A stretch of 64,000 nt of DNA from an uncultured Eubacteriales bacterium (GTDB lineage Bacteria > Bacillota > Clostridia > Oscillospirales > Acutalibacteraceae). Of this stretch, positions 18,789 to 27,216 are shown in pieces. The notes beneath the pieces are model-generated. The model worked only from the letters and a program-made list of their open reading frames with translations, did not search any database and had not been told where the DNA came from. The stretch spans positions 1-64,000 of the forward strand of contig CAKSHM010000002.1 of assembly GCA_934457415.1 (NCBI GenBank), written 5' to 3'. Made by a program: the position numbers and the translations under genes. The number at the start of each line of letters is the position of its first letter. The first letter of the stretch is position 1.

Positions 18789-19433
18789 ATGAAAAGATTT
18801 TATATTTTTATGTGTATACTTTTAGCTATGGTTCTCGCTCTCGGAATTTCCGCCGCAGCGCTTTCGAAAATGGGTTCCGCCGGAGACGAGGTAAAAAACA
18901 TTCAGTCTGTTCTTAAGGAAAAAGGTTATTATTCGGGTAATATAGACGGAATTTTCGGAACAGGCACAAAGAAAGCTGTAATGCAGTTTCAAAAAGACTG
19001 CGGACTTGACGCCGACGGAATTGCAGGTAAAAAAACGTTAAAGGCTTTAGGCATAAGCAATTCTTCGAATAACGGTTATTCCTCTTCCGATAAAGCTCTC
19101 TTGGCAAGGGTGATTTCAGCTGAGGCAAGAGGGGAAAGCTATTTAGGACAGGTGGCTGTCGGTGCGGTAATATTAAACCGAATAGAACACCCCTCTTTCC
19201 CCGACACCCTTTCGGGTGTGGTTTATCAGAAGGGTGCATTTACATGTCTTTCGGACGGACAGTTTTATGAGGCGGTTTCCGACAGCGCATATCTTGCCGC
19301 AAATGACGCAATAAACGGTCTTGACCCGTCGGGAGGAGCGATTTATTATTACAATCCCAAAACATCTACATCAAAATGGATTTTAAGCCGTCCGGTAATA
19401 ACAACTATCGGTCAGCATAGATTTTGCAGTTAA
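18789..19433 (+). CDS. sleB: Spore cortex-lytic enzyme, SleB type
   Basis: A germination hydrolase acting on cortex peptidoglycan. 214 residues: signal peptide/membrane segment at 4-24, peptidoglycan-binding repeat (VKNIQSVLKEKGYYSGNIDG region, residues 35-85), then the Hydrolase_2 catalytic domain starting VISAEARGESYLGQVAVGAV with the expected glutamate, and ending with the SleB C-terminus ITTIGQHRFC. Start ATG 18789 has AAGGGAAG eight bases upstream; a GTG three codons earlier lies on the ribosome site. The usual partner ypeB is not adjacent. Divergent from spoIIE. Confidence 0.88.
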   Translation: MKRFYIFMCILLAMVLALGISAAALSKMGSAGDEVKNIQSVLKEKGYYSGNIDGIFGTGTKKAVMQFQKDCGLDADGIAGKKTLKALGISNSSNNGYSSSDKALLARVISAEARGESYLGQVAVGAVILNRIEHPSFPDTLSGVVYQKGAFTCLSDGQFYEAVSDSAYLAANDAINGLDPSGGAIYYYNPKTSTSKWILSRPVITTIGQHRFCS

Positions 19434-19528
19434 AAGTTTTAAAACGCGCATTTAAGACTAAAAGGAATTTTTGTTTAATTTCCGTGCCGTAAGGCGGACC
19501 TTGGTCTAATATCTAAAATCTAGACGAA

Positions 19529-19674
19529 TACCCCTCAGTCGCGCATAAAGCGCGACAGCTCCCCTCTGTTTCGCTTACGCGAAAAGAAGGGAGCCTTTTC
19601 TTTAGCCTTGCAAAAACCCAAGCTTCCCAATTAGACGAAAGGGTTTGGTTATATCAAGTGCCGTAAGGCACACA
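19529..19674 (+). repeat. Long repeat, copy A (flanks SLOG/XRE cassette)
   Basis: About 146 bases beginning CCCCTCAGTCGCGC and ending GTGCCGTAAGGCACAC. It includes two hairpins (GTCGCGC...GCGCGAC and TTCGCTTACGCGAA-type) and recurs in the same orientation at 20541-20781, with a longer middle part there. No coding potential. It looks like a dispersed intergenic repeat of the host. Confidence 0.85.
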
Positions 19675-19677
19675 TTG

Positions 19678-20118
19678 TTAAGAATTAAGAAGTAAAATAT
19701 TTTTTCCGGACGCCCTTGCACACCTTAAAATTGTATTTTCACTTTTATAAAATATCAAAAAATCACTGCAGTTTATTATTCTTTTTTCTGCTAACCAAAG
19801 CGCGGATTCATAAAATTGACAGCTTAAAATTTCATTTATTTCTATTTCATCGTAAATTTTTTTAATACAAATATCTTTGTTTAAACCTCTAAAAGGGACT
19901 AATAACTTTAATATTGAATTTGTGTAATTACATTTTTTCCTTAATTTGTTTATTGTTTTTGTCGCAAAAATATCAAATTCATTATTACAGCCAACTAAAA
20001 ATACTATTTTATTTTGTTTTTCAAAAAGGTCAATTATAATTGTTTCAAACTGATTTTTAATTTTCTCAAAATCTGTTTCTTTTTCTGAGCCTAAAAAGCC
20101 TACAGTATAATCATTCAT
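19678..20118 (-). CDS. SLOG/YpsA-like (DUF1273-like) protein
   Basis: 146 residues, soluble. An N-terminal strand with GFLGSEKETDFEKIKNQ, a core strand IVFLVGCNNEFDIFATKTI and an ILKLLVPF segment match the pattern of SLOG-superfamily proteins such as YpsA/DUF1273 (strand, glycine-rich turn, FD..A, then LxxxxPF). The late segment DFLIFYKSENTILRCARASGKNILLL is also typical of that fold. SLOG domains bind nucleotides or related ligands; the function here is unknown. It is more AT-rich than its neighbours and sits between two long direct repeats, suggesting a transferred cassette. Confidence 0.6.
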   Translation of the reverse strand: MNDYTVGFLGSEKETDFEKIKNQFETIIIDLFEKQNKIVFLVGCNNEFDIFATKTINKLRKKCNYTNSILKLLVPFRGLNKDICIKKIYDEIEINEILSCQFYESALWLAEKRIINCSDFLIFYKSENTILRCARASGKNILLLNS

Positions 20119-20242
20119 ATTATCACTTGCTTAAACTTATTTTAATCTCATTATACAATTGCTAACAAAAATAATCAAGTGCTATCTTTTAAATACTGAA
20201 TAATTTTGAATATCCGCTTAAAATATTTAAGAGGTGAGTTTT

Positions 20243-20515
20243 ATGAGTAATGAAACAGAATTTAAAAATCGTGACAGACTTATTCAGCTTGGAATAGCCA
20301 TAGCTACTCTTCGCAGAGTCCGCGGCTTATCTCAGGAAAAACTCGCTGAGAAAGCAAATATCAGCAGAACCTTATTAAGTATGATAGAAGCGCCGAATTG
20401 TGCAAAGAGCTTTTCGGTTGAGGTCCTTTTCAATATTTCGGACGCTCTGAGTATCGACCCATCCGATTTAATTAAAGCGTCTGTCTTTCCTGATAATATA
20501 ATTAAAAACAAATAA
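20243..20515 (+). CDS. XRE-family helix-turn-helix regulator
   Basis: A 90-residue DNA-binding protein. The helix-turn-helix spans residues 15-70: IAIATLRRVRGLSQEKLAEKA, then NISRTLLSMIEAPN and a third helix. No extra ligand domain. ATG 20243 is chosen because GAGG lies eight bases upstream; the frame is open at a GTG three codons earlier. It is divergent from the SLOG-like gene with about 125 bases between, so it may control that promoter. Confidence 0.88.
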   Translation: MSNETEFKNRDRLIQLGIAIATLRRVRGLSQEKLAEKANISRTLLSMIEAPNCAKSFSVEVLFNISDALSIDPSDLIKASVFPDNIIKNK

Positions 20516-20540
20516 TAGCGGAAGTCTATATTTAAAAAAA

Positions 20541-20781
20541 TACCCCTCAGTCGCAATAAATTGCGACAGCTCCCCTCTGTTTCGCTTACGCGAAAAGAAG
20601 GGAGCCTTTTCTTTAGCCTTGCAAAAACCCAAGCTTCCCCTTTAGACGAAAGGAAATTCCCCTGTTAGGGGAAATGTCTGCGATAGCAGACAAAAGGGTT
20701 CCCGTCTTCCGGAGGAAAAAGTGTCAAGGCGTAGCCCTTGACGATAGGGTTTGTTTATATCAAGTGCCGTAAGGCACACGA
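20541..20781 (+). repeat. Long repeat, copy B
   Basis: Same sequence as copy A at both ends (CCCCTCAGTCGC start and GTGCCGTAAGGCACAC end), but with about 95 extra bases in the middle made of short hairpins (TTCCCCTGTTAGGGGAA, TGTCTGCGATAGCAGACA, GTCAAGGCGTAGCCCTTGAC). This suggests a modular repeat whose central hairpins can be gained or lost. Confidence 0.85.
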
Positions 20782-20987
20782 TGTTTTCCCTTCGCAAAGC
20801 AAAAGCTTTCAAATGTTTCGAATTTATATCATTATTTAAATATATATCTTTATGCGTGAATTATCAATAAAATATTTCCTTATTAAAATATATTCTTAAG
20901 TACAGTTAAAAATTTCATTATTATGCTTAACATTTAGTAAAATTCCCCTCAGTCACCGCAAGGTGACTGAGGGGAATTGTCTAATAT
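20782..20987. repeat. AT-rich spacer with short repeat copy C at its end
   Basis: 20782-20935 is AT-rich with no gene. At 20941-20979 a hairpin TTCCCCTCAGTCACC...GGTGACTGAGGGGAA carries the same CCCCTCAGTC start as copies A and B, here as a perfect inverted repeat. It lies 10 bases after the iscU stop and probably serves as the terminator of the iscS-iscU operon. Confidence 0.65.
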
Positions 20988-21419
20988 CTAAACATGGCAG
21001 TGAGCGCAGGAGGCGCAATCGGGAAAATCCTTTTTATCGTAGGATATTCCGTTTTTGTCATAGTAGTCTTTGACTGCGGCTTTAATTGCTTCCTCGGCTA
21101 AAACCGAACAGTGCATTTTGTGCGCCGGCAGACCGTCAAGCGCCTGGGCAACGGCTTTATTTGAAAGCTTGAGCGCCTCGCTTAAGGGCTGTCCCTTTAT
21201 CATTTCGGTTGCCATTGAACTTGAGGCAATAGCCGAGCCGCAACCGAAGGTTTCAAATTTGACATCGTCGATAACATTATCCTTGATTTTAAGATATATT
21301 TTCATTATATCTCCGCATTTTGCGTTACCTACCTCGCCTATGCCGTCCGCGTCCTCAATAACTCCGACATTTCTCGGATTTTTAAAATGATCCATAACCT
21401 TTTCACTGTAAAGTGCCAT
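20988..21419 (-). CDS. iscU: Fe-S cluster scaffold protein IscU/NifU-like
   Basis: Scaffold on which [Fe-S] clusters are built from sulfur supplied by the adjacent cysteine desulfurase. 143 residues. The three cluster ligands are in place: GNAKCGD near residue 35, GCGSAIASSS near 60 and MHCSVLAEEA near 103. The C-terminus carries extra cysteines (CASCAHCHV), as in the clostridial/epsilonproteobacterial NifU-N type. AAGGAG precedes the ATG. It follows iscS by 12 bases. Confidence 0.94.
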   Translation of the reverse strand: MALYSEKVMDHFKNPRNVGVIEDADGIGEVGNAKCGDIMKIYLKIKDNVIDDVKFETFGCGSAIASSSMATEMIKGQPLSEALKLSNKAVAQALDGLPAHKMHCSVLAEEAIKAAVKDYYDKNGISYDKKDFPDCASCAHCHV

Positions 21420-21431
21420 AATGTTTACTCC

Positions 21432-22619
21432 TTATAATTCAAAATTCTTTCTGCCCTCAACCTTGTCTCTCCAAAGAGGGGACATATCTCTTAAATATTT
21501 AACTACTTCTTTTACGGATTTAATTATATAGTCAATCTCTTCATCGGTTGTCTCTTCGCTTAGCGACAGTCTTAAAGAGCCGTGCGCGATTTCATGCGGC
21601 CTGCCTATAGCAAGCAGAACATGGCTCGGGTCTAAAGAGCCCGAGGTGCAGGCAGAACCCGAAGAAGCGGCTATGCCTTTATCGTCAAGCATTAAAAGCA
21701 GACTTTCTCCCTCAATTCCCTCGAAACAGAAATTTACATTTGAGGGGAGGCGGTTTACGGGGTCGCCGTTAAGCGCACTGTGCGGAATTTCCTTAAGCCC
21801 TGCTATAAGCCTGTCCCTTTTTTCGGTAACTTCCGGAATTGTTTTTTCAAGATTGCCGGCAGCTTCCTTTAAAGCCGCCGCCATTCCCGCAATTCCTGCA
21901 AGATTTTCGGTTCCTGCCCGTTTTCCTCTTTCCTGTGCGCCACCCTCGATAAGGTTGTAAAGTCTTATTTCTTTTTTGGAATATAGAAAACCAATGCCCT
22001 TAGGACCGTGAAATTTATGAGCAGATACTGAAAGCATATCAATATTTTGCTCTTTAACATCAATTTTTATGTGGCCTGCCGCCTGAACGGCGTCGGTGTG
22101 AAAGGTTACTTTCTTTTCGCGGCATATTTCTCCGATTTCCTTTATCGGAAGTATAGATCCTATTTCGTTGTTGGCAAACATAACGGTTACCAAACATGTT
22201 TCGTCGGTTATCGCGTCTTTTACCTGCTCGGGTGAAATATTACCGTAAGAATGAACATCAAGATAGGTGACCTTAAAGCCCTCTTTTTCAAGTTTTTTCA
22301 GCGTGTGCAAAACAGCGTGATGCTCAAATGCCGATGAGACAATATGATTCTTGCCCTTTGCCTTTCCTGCATACGCGGCGCTTAAAATCGCCTGATTGTC
22401 AGCTTCGCTTCCGCCCGAGATAAAATAAATCTCATAAGGCTCGGCGTTTATACATTCTGCGATTTGCGTTCTCATTTTTAAAAGTTCCTCGGCAGCCCTC
22501 TGTCCTACGCGGTGGAGGCTTGACGGATTACCGTAAATCTCTTCAAAGTAGGGCTTCATTGCGTTTACCGCCGTTTTGCTCATTTTTGTGGTTGCGGCAT
22601 TATCTGCGTATATATACAT
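21432..22619 (-). CDS. iscS: Cysteine desulfurase (IscS/NifS family)
   Basis: PLP enzyme that takes sulfur from cysteine for Fe-S assembly. 395 residues. The N-terminal MYIYADNAATTKMS is typical. The PLP lysine is in SVSAHKFHGPKG near residue 203, and the active-site cysteine in ASSGSACTSGSLDPSHVL near residue 325 is the group I loop. The gene starts with AAGGAG. It forms a two-gene operon with iscU. No iscR, hscA or fdx is nearby, as is usual in Clostridia. Confidence 0.94.
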   Translation of the reverse strand: MYIYADNAATTKMSKTAVNAMKPYFEEIYGNPSSLHRVGQRAAEELLKMRTQIAECINAEPYEIYFISGGSEADNQAILSAAYAGKAKGKNHIVSSAFEHHAVLHTLKKLEKEGFKVTYLDVHSYGNISPEQVKDAITDETCLVTVMFANNEIGSILPIKEIGEICREKKVTFHTDAVQAAGHIKIDVKEQNIDMLSVSAHKFHGPKGIGFLYSKKEIRLYNLIEGGAQERGKRAGTENLAGIAGMAAALKEAAGNLEKTIPEVTEKRDRLIAGLKEIPHSALNGDPVNRLPSNVNFCFEGIEGESLLLMLDDKGIAASSGSACTSGSLDPSHVLLAIGRPHEIAHGSLRLSLSEETTDEEIDYIIKSVKEVVKYLRDMSPLWRDKVEGRKNFEL

Positions 22620-22699
22620 TTTATTTTCTCCTTAAACATATTAAATCACTATGTATATATAGTATCACCGAAAAACATACTTGTCAATAGGGTTTATAA

Positions 22700-22738
22700 A
22701 AAAATACCTGTTTCTTTAAAAAAACAGGTATTTTAAAA
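22700..22738 (-). terminator. Terminator after nfnB
   Basis: The stem AAAATACCTGTTT pairs with AAACAGGTATTTT, with a T run on the minus strand. It lies just after the nfnB stop and before iscS. Confidence 0.8.
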
Positions 22739-22745
22739 GTACTTT

Positions 22746-24131
22746 TTATTGTTCTTTAAGTCTTTCATCAATAGCCGCCGCCGCTTTTTTTCCTGCTCCC
22801 ATCGCAAGAATAACGGTTGCGGCTCCGGTGACGGCGTCTCCGCCTGCGTAAACTCCGTCCTTTGAGGTCATCATATTTTCGTCAACAACAAGGCAGCCGC
22901 GGCTGTTTGCCTCAATGCCGTTTGTTGTGCTTCTTATAAGGGGATTCGGAGAGGTTCCTATCGCCATTATAACGGAATCAACATCTATAACAAATTCGCT
23001 GTTAGGAATTTCTTCGGGCCTTCTTCTGCCTGAGCTGTCAGGCTCGCCGAGCGCCATTTTAACACATTCGATACCTTTAACAACGCTGTTTTCATCGGTT
23101 AAAATGCGTTTCGGATTTGTAAGAAGCTTAAAGTCAATCCGCTCTTCCTTCGCATGCTCGATTTCTTCTCTTCTTGCAGGCATTTCCTCGTCGGAACGGC
23201 GGTATATTATGTATACGTTTTCGGCTCCGAGTCTTTTTGCGCAGCGTGCCGCGTCCATAGCGACATTTCCGCCGCCTACAACCGCAACGCTCTTTGAGCG
23301 CTTTATCGGGGTGTCATAACCGTCAAGATAAGCCTTCATAAGATTTATTCTTGTTAAAAACTCATTGGCGGAGTATACTCCTACGGCACCCTCGCCCTCA
23401 ATGCCCATAAATCTCGGAAGTCCTGCGCCCGAGCCTATAAATACGGCTTTAAAGCCCATATCCATTATTTCGTCAACCGATAAAACCTTTCCGATAACCA
23501 TATCGGTCATAATCTTAACGCCTAAACTTTTAAGCCCGTCGATTTCCTTTTTAACGATTGATTTAGGAAGTCTGAATTCGGGGATACCGTAAACCAAAAC
23601 TCCGCCGGCGGTATGAAAAGCCTCGAAAACGGTTACATCATAGCCGCGCTTTGCAAGGTCTCCCGCACATGTAAGACCTGACGGACCTGCACCTATGACG
23701 GCAACCTTTATTCCGTTTTTCTCAATTTTTATTTCGGGTGCAGAGCAATTATTCATAAAATAATCGGCGGCAAATCTTTCAAGTCTGCCTATTCCGACGC
23801 TTTCGCCCTTTATTCCGCGGACGCATTTTCCCTCGCACTGCGATTCCTGCGGGCATACCCTTCCGCAAACGGCGGGAAGAGAGCTGGTCTTTGAAATTAT
23901 TTTATATGCTTCCTCGAATTTTCCCTCGGCGATTTTTTCTATAAAATCCGGAATCTGAACATTAACGGGGCAGCCCGAAACACAAGGCTTATTTTTGCAA
24001 TGCAGACATCTTTTTGCCTCTGCCATAGCCATTTCTTCGGTATAGCCTAAAGCTACCTCTTCGAAATTTTTATTTCTTACGAGCGGGTCGAGATGAGGCA
24101 TTTCAGTCTTTTTCGGTGACATATCAGCCAT
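22746..24131 (-). CDS. nfnB: NfnB / GltA-like subunit of NADH-dependent ferredoxin:NADP+ oxidoreductase
   Basis: 461 residues. An N-terminal [4Fe-4S] domain carries CLHCKNKPCVSGCP near residue 41 and CGRVCPQESQCEGKC near 92. It is followed by an FAD-binding Rossmann motif VAVIGAGPSGLTCA near 145 and an NADPH-binding motif VAVVGGGNVAMDAAR near 285. The family includes GltA (glutamate synthase small subunit) and NfnB. The adjacent upstream NfnA-like gene, and the lack of a glutamate synthase large subunit, favour the electron-bifurcating transhydrogenase NfnAB. Its start overlaps the nfnA stop. Confidence 0.88.
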   Translation of the reverse strand: MADMSPKKTEMPHLDPLVRNKNFEEVALGYTEEMAMAEAKRCLHCKNKPCVSGCPVNVQIPDFIEKIAEGKFEEAYKIISKTSSLPAVCGRVCPQESQCEGKCVRGIKGESVGIGRLERFAADYFMNNCSAPEIKIEKNGIKVAVIGAGPSGLTCAGDLAKRGYDVTVFEAFHTAGGVLVYGIPEFRLPKSIVKKEIDGLKSLGVKIMTDMVIGKVLSVDEIMDMGFKAVFIGSGAGLPRFMGIEGEGAVGVYSANEFLTRINLMKAYLDGYDTPIKRSKSVAVVGGGNVAMDAARCAKRLGAENVYIIYRRSDEEMPARREEIEHAKEERIDFKLLTNPKRILTDENSVVKGIECVKMALGEPDSSGRRRPEEIPNSEFVIDVDSVIMAIGTSPNPLIRSTTNGIEANSRGCLVVDENMMTSKDGVYAGGDAVTGAATVILAMGAGKKAAAAIDERLKEQ

Positions 24132-24951
24132 TGTTGTTTACCCCCAGTCTGCAAGCATGAGCTTCCTCTTCCTTATAAAATCCGTTTCTGCGGATAAGCT
24201 CGTCGAAATCGACAAGATGTCCGTCAAAATCAGGACCGTCAACACAGGCAAATTTTGTTTCCCCGCCTACGCTTACCCGGCATCCGCCGCACATTCCCGT
24301 TCCGTCAATCATAATCGGGTTTAAGCTTACTATTGTTTTTACCCCATACGGTTTGGTTGTAAGAGAAACAAATTTCATCATAACAACAGGACCTATTGCG
24401 ATTACAAGATCATACTCTTTGGTTTCAAGAAGTCTTTTAAGCACATCGGTTACAAAACCCTTTTCGCCGTAGCTTCCGTCGTCGGTTGTGATATAGAGCT
24501 TATCGCAAACGGATTTCATTTCATTTTCAAGAATAACTATGTCCTTGCTCCGAAAGCCTGCTATCATTTCGGTGTGAACGCCCATATTATGAAGCGCCTT
24601 TGCCTGCGGATACGCAATCGCACAGCCTACGCCGCCGCCGATTATAATTGCTTTTTTAGGTGTTCCGAATTCGGTAGGGCAGCCTAAGGGGCCTACAACA
24701 TCCTTTATATAATCGCCTGCGTTTAAAGATACAAGCTTTTTCGTTGTAAATCCTATTGCCTGAACAACAATTGTAACCGTTCCGTTTTCGCGGTCAAAAT
24801 CAGAAACCGTAAGCGGAATTCTTTCTCCCTTTTCGTCAATCCTTACGATTACAAACTGGCCTGCTTTTACCTTTTCGGCAATAAACGGCGCTTCGATTTT
24901 AAGCTGTGTTACACTGCCGTTTAAAATATTTTTTTCAATGATTTTAAACAT
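24124..24951 (-). CDS. nfnA: NfnA / sulfide dehydrogenase-like FAD and 2Fe-2S subunit
   Basis: 275 residues, similar to PyrK/ferredoxin-NADP reductase. The N-terminal FAD domain contains ERIPLTVSDF, the NAD-binding part has IIIGGGVGCAIAYP near residue 103, and the C-terminal 2Fe-2S cluster has CGGCRVSVG plus ACVDGPDFDGH. In NfnAB this subunit takes electrons from NADH and passes them to ferredoxin and NADP. The open frame runs 39 codons upstream into metK; ATG 24951, preceded by AAAGGA, is the sensible start. It begins 14 bases after the metK stop, so metK-nfnA-nfnB are likely one operon. Confidence 0.88.
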   Translation of the reverse strand: MFKIIEKNILNGSVTQLKIEAPFIAEKVKAGQFVIVRIDEKGERIPLTVSDFDRENGTVTIVVQAIGFTTKKLVSLNAGDYIKDVVGPLGCPTEFGTPKKAIIIGGGVGCAIAYPQAKALHNMGVHTEMIAGFRSKDIVILENEMKSVCDKLYITTDDGSYGEKGFVTDVLKRLLETKEYDLVIAIGPVVMMKFVSLTTKPYGVKTIVSLNPIMIDGTGMCGGCRVSVGGETKFACVDGPDFDGHLVDFDELIRRNGFYKEEEAHACRLGVNNNG

Positions 24952-24964
24952 TTTTTCAGTTCCT

Positions 24965-26149
24965 TTATTCCTTGATTGCTTTTTTAAGCTCTTCTGTTTT
25001 ATCTGTTTTTTCCCAAGTGAAATCGGGGTCGGTTTTCCCGAAATGGCCATAGTTGCAGGTCTTTTCATAAATCGGGCGCAGAAGATTTAATTTGTCTATA
25101 ATCGCCGCCGGTCTTAAATCGAAAACCTTTGTTACAGCCTCCGCGATTTTTTCATCGGGGTATGCTCCCGTACCGAAGGTATCAACATGCACCGAAACCG
25201 GCTTGGCAACGCCTATTGCGTAAGCTAACTGGATTTCACATTTTTCCGCAAGGTTAGCTGCAACAATGTTTTTTGCGGCATATCTTGCGGCATAAGCGGC
25301 GCTTCTGTCTACCTTAGTCGGATCCTTGCCGGAAAATGCTCCGCCGCCGTGACGGGCAACTCCTCCGTAGGTGTCGACTATTATCTTTCTTCCCGTAAGT
25401 CCCGTATCACCGGCAGGACCGCCTATTACAAATCTTCCGGTCGGGTTAATGAAAATTTTTGTGTTTTCATCAATCATATTTTCGGGAATTACCGGCTTTA
25501 TAACATTTTTAAGAATGCCGTCCCTTAATTCTTCAAGGCTTACGCTTTCCTTATGCTGTGAAGAAACGACTATTGCCTCTATTCTTTTAGGCTTACTGTC
25601 CTCATATTCAACAGTTACCTGAGTTTTTCCGTCGGGATTAAGATAATCTAAAATACCTTTTTTGCGAACCTCTGTAAGTCTGTAAGAAAGTTTATGCGCA
25701 AGGTTGGCAGGCATGGGCATAAAGGTTTCGGTTTCATTGCAGGCATATCCGAACATCATTCCCTGATCTCCGGCACCCCTTAAATCATATTTATCGGAAC
25801 CGTTTTCCTTGTATTCAAGCGAATTGTCAACACCCATTGCAATATCGGGCGACTGCCTGTCGATTGAAGTGAATACCGCGCAGGTGTTTCCGTCAAAGCA
25901 AGCGTCGGGTCCGTTATATCCGATATCGCAGACTGTTTTTCTGACGATTTGTGAAATATCGGGCATGGAAGAGGTTGTAATCTCGCCCATAACGGTTATA
26001 ACGCCTGTCGTGCAGAAGGTTTCGCACGCAACACGGGCATTTTTATCGTTTTTTAAGATTTCGTCAAGTATAGCGTCGCTTATGCGGTCGCATACCTTGT
26101 CGGGGTGACCTTCTGTCACCGATTCAGATGTGAAAAGCATTTTTGACAT
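24965..26149 (-). CDS. metK: S-adenosylmethionine synthetase
   Basis: Makes S-adenosylmethionine from methionine and ATP. 394 residues. Signatures: SVTEGHPDKVCD near residue 10, GAGDQGMMFGYA near 115 and GGGAFSGKDPTKVDRS near 262. The frame is open seven codons upstream, but ATG 26149 has CTGGAG ten bases before it. A SAM-I riboswitch with an intrinsic terminator lies immediately upstream, giving feedback control by the product. Confidence 0.97.
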   Translation of the reverse strand: MSKMLFTSESVTEGHPDKVCDRISDAILDEILKNDKNARVACETFCTTGVITVMGEITTSSMPDISQIVRKTVCDIGYNGPDACFDGNTCAVFTSIDRQSPDIAMGVDNSLEYKENGSDKYDLRGAGDQGMMFGYACNETETFMPMPANLAHKLSYRLTEVRKKGILDYLNPDGKTQVTVEYEDSKPKRIEAIVVSSQHKESVSLEELRDGILKNVIKPVIPENMIDENTKIFINPTGRFVIGGPAGDTGLTGRKIIVDTYGGVARHGGGAFSGKDPTKVDRSAAYAARYAAKNIVAANLAEKCEIQLAYAIGVAKPVSVHVDTFGTGAYPDEKIAEAVTKVFDLRPAAIIDKLNLLRPIYEKTCNYGHFGKTDPDFTWEKTDKTEELKKAIKE

Positions 26150-26177
26150 TTTTTCATTCTCCAGTCGCACTACCTAT

Positions 26178-26312
26178 CAAAAAGACCGCTCGAAAGCGGT
26201 CTTATATAAAACCTCATCTTTCGGATAATCCGCAGGATTTGGCACCTTAATTCAAAATCAGGTTGCCGGGCTTCACAGGGCCTGTCCCTCCGCCGCTCTT
26301 GATAAGCAGATA
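26178..26312 (-). promoter_or_regulatory. SAM-I riboswitch (S box) with terminator
   Basis: Minus strand. It begins CTTATCAAGAG at 26306, followed by GGCGGAGGGACAGGCCC, then TGAAGCCCGGCAACC, GGTGCCAAATCCTGC and GAAAGATGAG, all hallmark segments of the S box. The terminator hairpin AAGACCGCTTTCGAGCGGTCTTTTT lies at 26180-26204. High SAM is expected to favour termination and so lower metK-nfnAB expression. Confidence 0.95.
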
Positions 26313-26328
26313 TTTATTTTACCTTTCT

Positions 26329-26356
26329 ATTGTATCATAACAGTTATTTTTGTCAA
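26329..26356 (-). promoter_or_regulatory. Sigma-A type promoter of the metK leader
   Basis: TTGACA (26356-26351), 16-bp spacer, TACAAT (26334-26329), placed just upstream of the SAM-I aptamer. Confidence 0.7.
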
Positions 26357-26946
26357 CTGTTTTTTCTTAGAATCGGCGTAATTTTTTTATAAATCAAAAA
26401 GCAAAGCACCGAGTCGGCAATTCCCTTAAAGAGCGTAAAAGGCAAATTGAAAATCAAAAGTGATTTAATTAGCGTATCGCTTGCAGGCAGGATTGCTTTA
26501 TACATACCGATAATCGCGTCCATAGGCATGCCGTAAATCACGGTGTATGCAGGGTAGACAAACAGAAGATTTGTTAATACGCTAAGCACCGCCATAGATA
26601 AAGCTCCGATAACGCTTGCATACAGCGCACCCTTTCTTGTGTGGTTTTTTTTATATACAAGACCGCACACAAGCGAGAAAACAGCGCCTAAGATAAAGTT
26701 CGAAAGCTCGCCGACACCGGCGGAAGTCGTTACAAACAGATGAAGAAGATTTTTGATAAGGCATACGCCTATTCCGCTGATAGGACCGAAACAAAATGCG
26801 GCTATAAGCGCGGGAAGCTCGGAAAAATCGAATTTGATAAAGGACGGAATGATAAACGGCATCGGAAATTCAAGAAGCATAAGGATAAATCCCGCCGCGC
26901 CCAAAATCGAAACAGAGCAAATCTTTCTGACAGTTTCTTTTTTCAT
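26353..26946 (-). CDS. ribU: ECF transporter S component, riboflavin-specific (RibU)
   Basis: Substrate-binding membrane protein of an energy-coupling-factor vitamin transporter. 197 residues with six hydrophobic segments and the RibU-like FPMPFIIPSFIKFDFSELPALIAAF region near residues 25-50 (key part KFDFSELPAL). It captures riboflavin and works with a shared EcfAA'T module that is not in this window. ATG 26946 follows AAAGGGAG; the open frame runs 25 codons upstream into the terminator region. The FMN riboswitch upstream supports riboflavin as the substrate. Confidence 0.92.
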   Translation of the reverse strand: MKKETVRKICSVSILGAAGFILMLLEFPMPFIIPSFIKFDFSELPALIAAFCFGPISGIGVCLIKNLLHLFVTTSAGVGELSNFILGAVFSLVCGLVYKKNHTRKGALYASVIGALSMAVLSVLTNLLFVYPAYTVIYGMPMDAIIGMYKAILPASDTLIKSLLIFNLPFTLFKGIADSVLCFLIYKKITPILRKNS

Positions 26947-26989
26947 AAAAATTTCTCCCTTTCGGGGAAAGAATATCACAGTAACAATA

Positions 26990-27021
26990 AAAAATCCCCG
27001 TAAAAATATTATACGGGGCAA
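26990..27021 (-). terminator. Intrinsic terminator of the FMN riboswitch
   Basis: On the minus strand the stem CCCCGTATAA...TTACGGGG is followed by a T run (ATTTTTTATT), between the FMN aptamer and ribU. It is the likely expression platform that is formed when FMN is bound. Confidence 0.85.
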
Positions 27022-27047
27022 AAAAATATAATAAAAATATGTAAATC

Positions 27048-27216
27048 CGATTCTTCTTTCATCCGGACTTTAACCGTCGGTATCGGAATTTCACCGATTC
27101 AGCATTATCGCTCGCGGACTTTAAGCAAAGCCGACAAGTTTGAATCCGATTTTAACGGTCAAATTTTCGTCTTTGCATTACCGCCGGTGGGGAATTGCGC
27201 CCCGCCCCGAAGAACT
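27048..27216 (-). promoter_or_regulatory. FMN riboswitch (RFN element)
   Basis: Minus strand. The conserved blocks are TCTTCGGGGCGGGGCGCAAT, TCCCCACCGGCGGTAAT, AGTCCGCGAGCG, CGGTGAAATTCCGATACCGAC and AGTCCGGATGAAAGAAGA. P1 pairs TTCTTC with GAAGAA. The variable arm between GGCGGTAAT and AGTCCGCGAG is unusual: it consists of a 55-nt hairpin unit that is also present just upstream of the aptamer. Confidence 0.95.

Noticed and set aside
24952..25068. N-terminal extension of nfnA
   Set aside because: It overlaps metK in another frame and lacks a ribosome site; the family begins at 24951.
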